From contig CANJCG010000030.1 of assembly GCA_947472655.1 (NCBI GenBank), positions 1 through 15,769 on the forward strand: DNA of 15,769 nt. Direction: 5' to 3'. A program made the translations under genes and the position numbers. How positions within the stretch are numbered: the stretch's first letter is position 1; each line of letters begins with the position of its first letter. The DNA comes from Actinomycetota bacterium (GTDB lineage: Bacteria; Actinomycetota; Actinomycetes; S36-B12). Positions 14,048 through 15,769 of this stretch are shown here, piece by piece. The notes below the pieces were generated by a model, which was given only the letters and a program-made list of their open reading frames with translations, had not been told where the DNA came from and searched no databases.

Positions 14048-15769
14048 TAACGATCCTTCGAAAGTGCAATCGAAACCTTGACCGTTCGGTCTTGCACAGC
14101 ACTTACCTCTGCGGTTTTTCCGGTAACAACCATGCCATCGGTCTCCACCGGTGAATAGCCAGCGGGTGCAGTCACCCGAACTGTGACGGTAGATGCCTTA
14201 AACAATGATTGAGGATCAGCCTGCAAGGTGTAGTTCAGGTTTCCATTTTTACCAAATGTTCCGGCAGGTAAGTCGTAACTTTGCGAAACAGTTGATGATG
14301 CTTGCGGCGCAGTCCAACCGACCACCCGCACAAGTTTTTGTCCGAAACCATCATCAACATAACCCTTACCGAGTTGTTGGTGATTCTTAAACGGTCGTAC
14401 TGCAAATCCTGCCGGGTAAATCGTTTTCATATTGGTTGCTGCATTTGGCACATACATGACGTACGCCGCTTTTAACCAACTTGTTTCATAGCCAATACGC
14501 TCGGGTGGGCCCTCCGGGCGATCCTTTGGCGTTGCATTCGTCAAGATCACATCTTGGGTGACGCGCGCAGATCCGTCAGCACGAATCGCCGCATTCACCA
14601 CGACCTTGCGTTCTTGGAAGACATCCACCTTGCTCTGGTTGCCATTTTGCGTATAGACAGCAGACCAGTCGCCAGTTATTGGTGCTGTGACGCTGCCGCC
14701 AGCACCACTGCGCAAAATTACGGATTCAAACTCAGGCTTTGCCATCCACACCTGAAAGTGACGCCCCGGTGCAGTCTTAGCCATAGCCTTTGCTGCAGTT
14801 ACAAGTTCATCGCCGCTCAGTAGCTTGGTAAGTAACTGATCCAAGAGTTCCTGATTTGCCTTCTGCCGAGCCACTGCATCTGACTGACCAAATTTTGCGT
14901 AGGCGTCAATCAATAAAATTTGCCCAAGCTTGTCGCCAGTAACTTCACCATATGCAGCCGACTGAATTGGGCCCATCGCATTGAGCACAGAGCCAATCGC
15001 CGTGAGGTCAATGGTCACAACGCCATCAACAACGGGGTAGCTACCACCTTCCCAAGCACCAGCCATTTCACGCGCGCTGAATTCCAGATTCGGGTGAGTG
15101 TTTGCCACAACCATCGGGCTATAGCGCGGATTGACATCGAAGAATGGGTTCGCAGATGGACCCCACCATTTCACGGGGGCATTCAATGGTGGAAAGAGTT
15201 CGGTACTCGTTTGGCCTTTAATTGGAATCGTGATTCGGCCTTGGTCAAACTCAACAAGAATCAGCGTGAGCGGAGCACCGCCTGCTGCACGCATCTCGGC
15301 TTGGTTACCAATCGCGATGAGATAACGACGCGGCCCGTTGGCACCTAGCGCATCTGGCAATTGAGGAGCCAGATCAACAAGCGCCTTCATCGCATCTTGA
15401 ATAGGAGTGATGGTGCTTAACGCCTTGGCTTGAACTGCCGCCAACGGACCAGACAGCGGACCATTGGCCTGCACCGCTAGAAGATTGTTATACGTCGCAG
15501 AAATACCAAGATCAATCGACTTCACTCGCGGTGGCAATGCTTTCAAGGCATCCACGTCAATCGCGCCATCATTGAAAATCTTTGCAGTGCCGGACTTACC
15601 CGAAAGATCACCAAACAAGGTGAGCATGTCATCCGTGCTTGCGGTGATGTTTTCAACTGCGTCAGTCAGGCGTTCCCAGTTATGAACGGCAGATGAGATC
15701 CCGGGGATGTATTCCAAAACCGTCATATTGAAGCCGTGCGCGGAGTCGATAATGTGAGTGGAGGCACTC
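14047..15769 (-). CDS. DUF4012 protein, N-terminus beyond the window
   Basis: The signature RRYLIAIGNQAEMRAAGG, followed by PLTLILVEFDQGRITIP, matches the DUF4012 core (NxxElRxxGG). An ATG at 15724-15726 could start a 559-residue product, but the frame stays open to the window edge with plausible protein (IIDSAHGFN before the Met), and family members normally have a membrane anchor upstream, so the gene is best read as partial. Later regions are beta-rich (for example DYxLPAGTFGKNGNLNYTL near the end), and the protein is expected to face outward. DUF4012 genes are often found in actinobacterial polysaccharide loci; the molecular role is not known to me. It is the first visible gene of the operon with the DUF6541-like and FG-GAP genes; promoter not in view. 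Confidence 0.83.
   Translation of the reverse strand, partial: SASTHIIDSAHGFNMTVLEYIPGISSAVHNWERLTDAVENITASTDDMLTLFGDLSGKSGTAKIFNDGAIDVDALKALPPRVKSIDLGISATYNNLLAVQANGPLSGPLAAVQAKALSTITPIQDAMKALVDLAPQLPDALGANGPRRYLIAIGNQAEMRAAGGAPLTLILVEFDQGRITIPIKGQTSTELFPPLNAPVKWWGPSANPFFDVNPRYSPMVVANTHPNLEFSAREMAGAWEGGSYPVVDGVVTIDLTAIGSVLNAMGPIQSAAYGEVTGDKLGQILLIDAYAKFGQSDAVARQKANQELLDQLLTKLLSGDELVTAAKAMAKTAPGRHFQVWMAKPEFESVILRSGAGGSVTAPITGDWSAVYTQNGNQSKVDVFQERKVVVNAAIRADGSARVTQDVILTNATPKDRPEGPPERIGYETSWLKAAYVMYVPNAATNMKTIYPAGFAVRPFKNHQQLGKGYVDDGFGQKLVRVVGWTAPQASSTVSQSYDLPAGTFGKNGNLNYTLQADPQSLFKASTVTVRVTAPAGYSPVETDGMVVTGKTAEVSAVQDRTVKVSIALSKDR

Overview
The window is part of a cell-surface polysaccharide locus, most likely from a member of the Actinomycetota. 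The evidence is family content (a DUF4012 protein, a DUF6541-like membrane protein, a Cps2T/DUF1972-type glycosyltransferase, an RmlC starting with the MQVxELxxPGAW pattern usual in that phylum), G+C near one half by eye, several GTG starts, and apparently leaderless genes with a TANNNT box 6-7 nt before the start codon. The species cannot be named; a mid-G+C aquatic or small-genome actinobacterium would fit but is a guess.

Layout from left to right. (1) 1-380, minus: N-terminal part of a Wzm/TagG-like ABC-2 polysaccharide export permease, cut by the window edge. (2) 530-3111, plus: two paralogous secreted Ig-like-domain proteins, separated by a long perfect hairpin. (3) 3145-4986, minus: a GT4 glycosyltransferase with a beta-rich C-terminal extension. 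(4) 5212-7254, plus: a small XRE/HigA-like DNA-binding protein followed by a GT-C-like polytopic membrane protein. (5) 7236-9139, minus: a Cps2T-like rhamnosyltransferase-type GT and a GT2, with ATGA overlap. (6) 9207-9803, plus: rmlC, the dTDP-4-keto-6-deoxyhexose 3,5-epimerase of dTDP-rhamnose synthesis. (7) 9807-15769, minus: a three-gene operon with TAATG stop-start overlaps, coding a DUF4012 protein (N-terminus beyond the window), a DUF6541/GT-C-like membrane protein, and a secreted protein joining FG-GAP-like repeats to a large helical, Trp-rich domain.

A likely reading is that RmlC helps supply dTDP-L-rhamnose, the cytoplasmic GTs (GT4, Cps2T-like, GT2) build a rhamnose-containing glycan, the ABC-2 transporter exports it, and the GT-C-like, DUF4012 and FG-GAP/helical proteins act on it outside the membrane. 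The Ig-like proteins would be exported surface partners. The assembly is inference; individual family calls range from strong (RmlC, GTs, permease, DUF4012) to moderate (GT-C fold, Ig-like) to open (helical domain of the FG-GAP protein).

The locus is a patchwork of short alternating operons packed closely: one convergent pair overlaps by 19 bp and another has a 3-bp gap. No tRNA, rRNA, insertion sequence, CRISPR array or phage gene was seen. No stretch longer than 300 bases lacks a gene; the longest gaps are 4987-5211 and 381-529.
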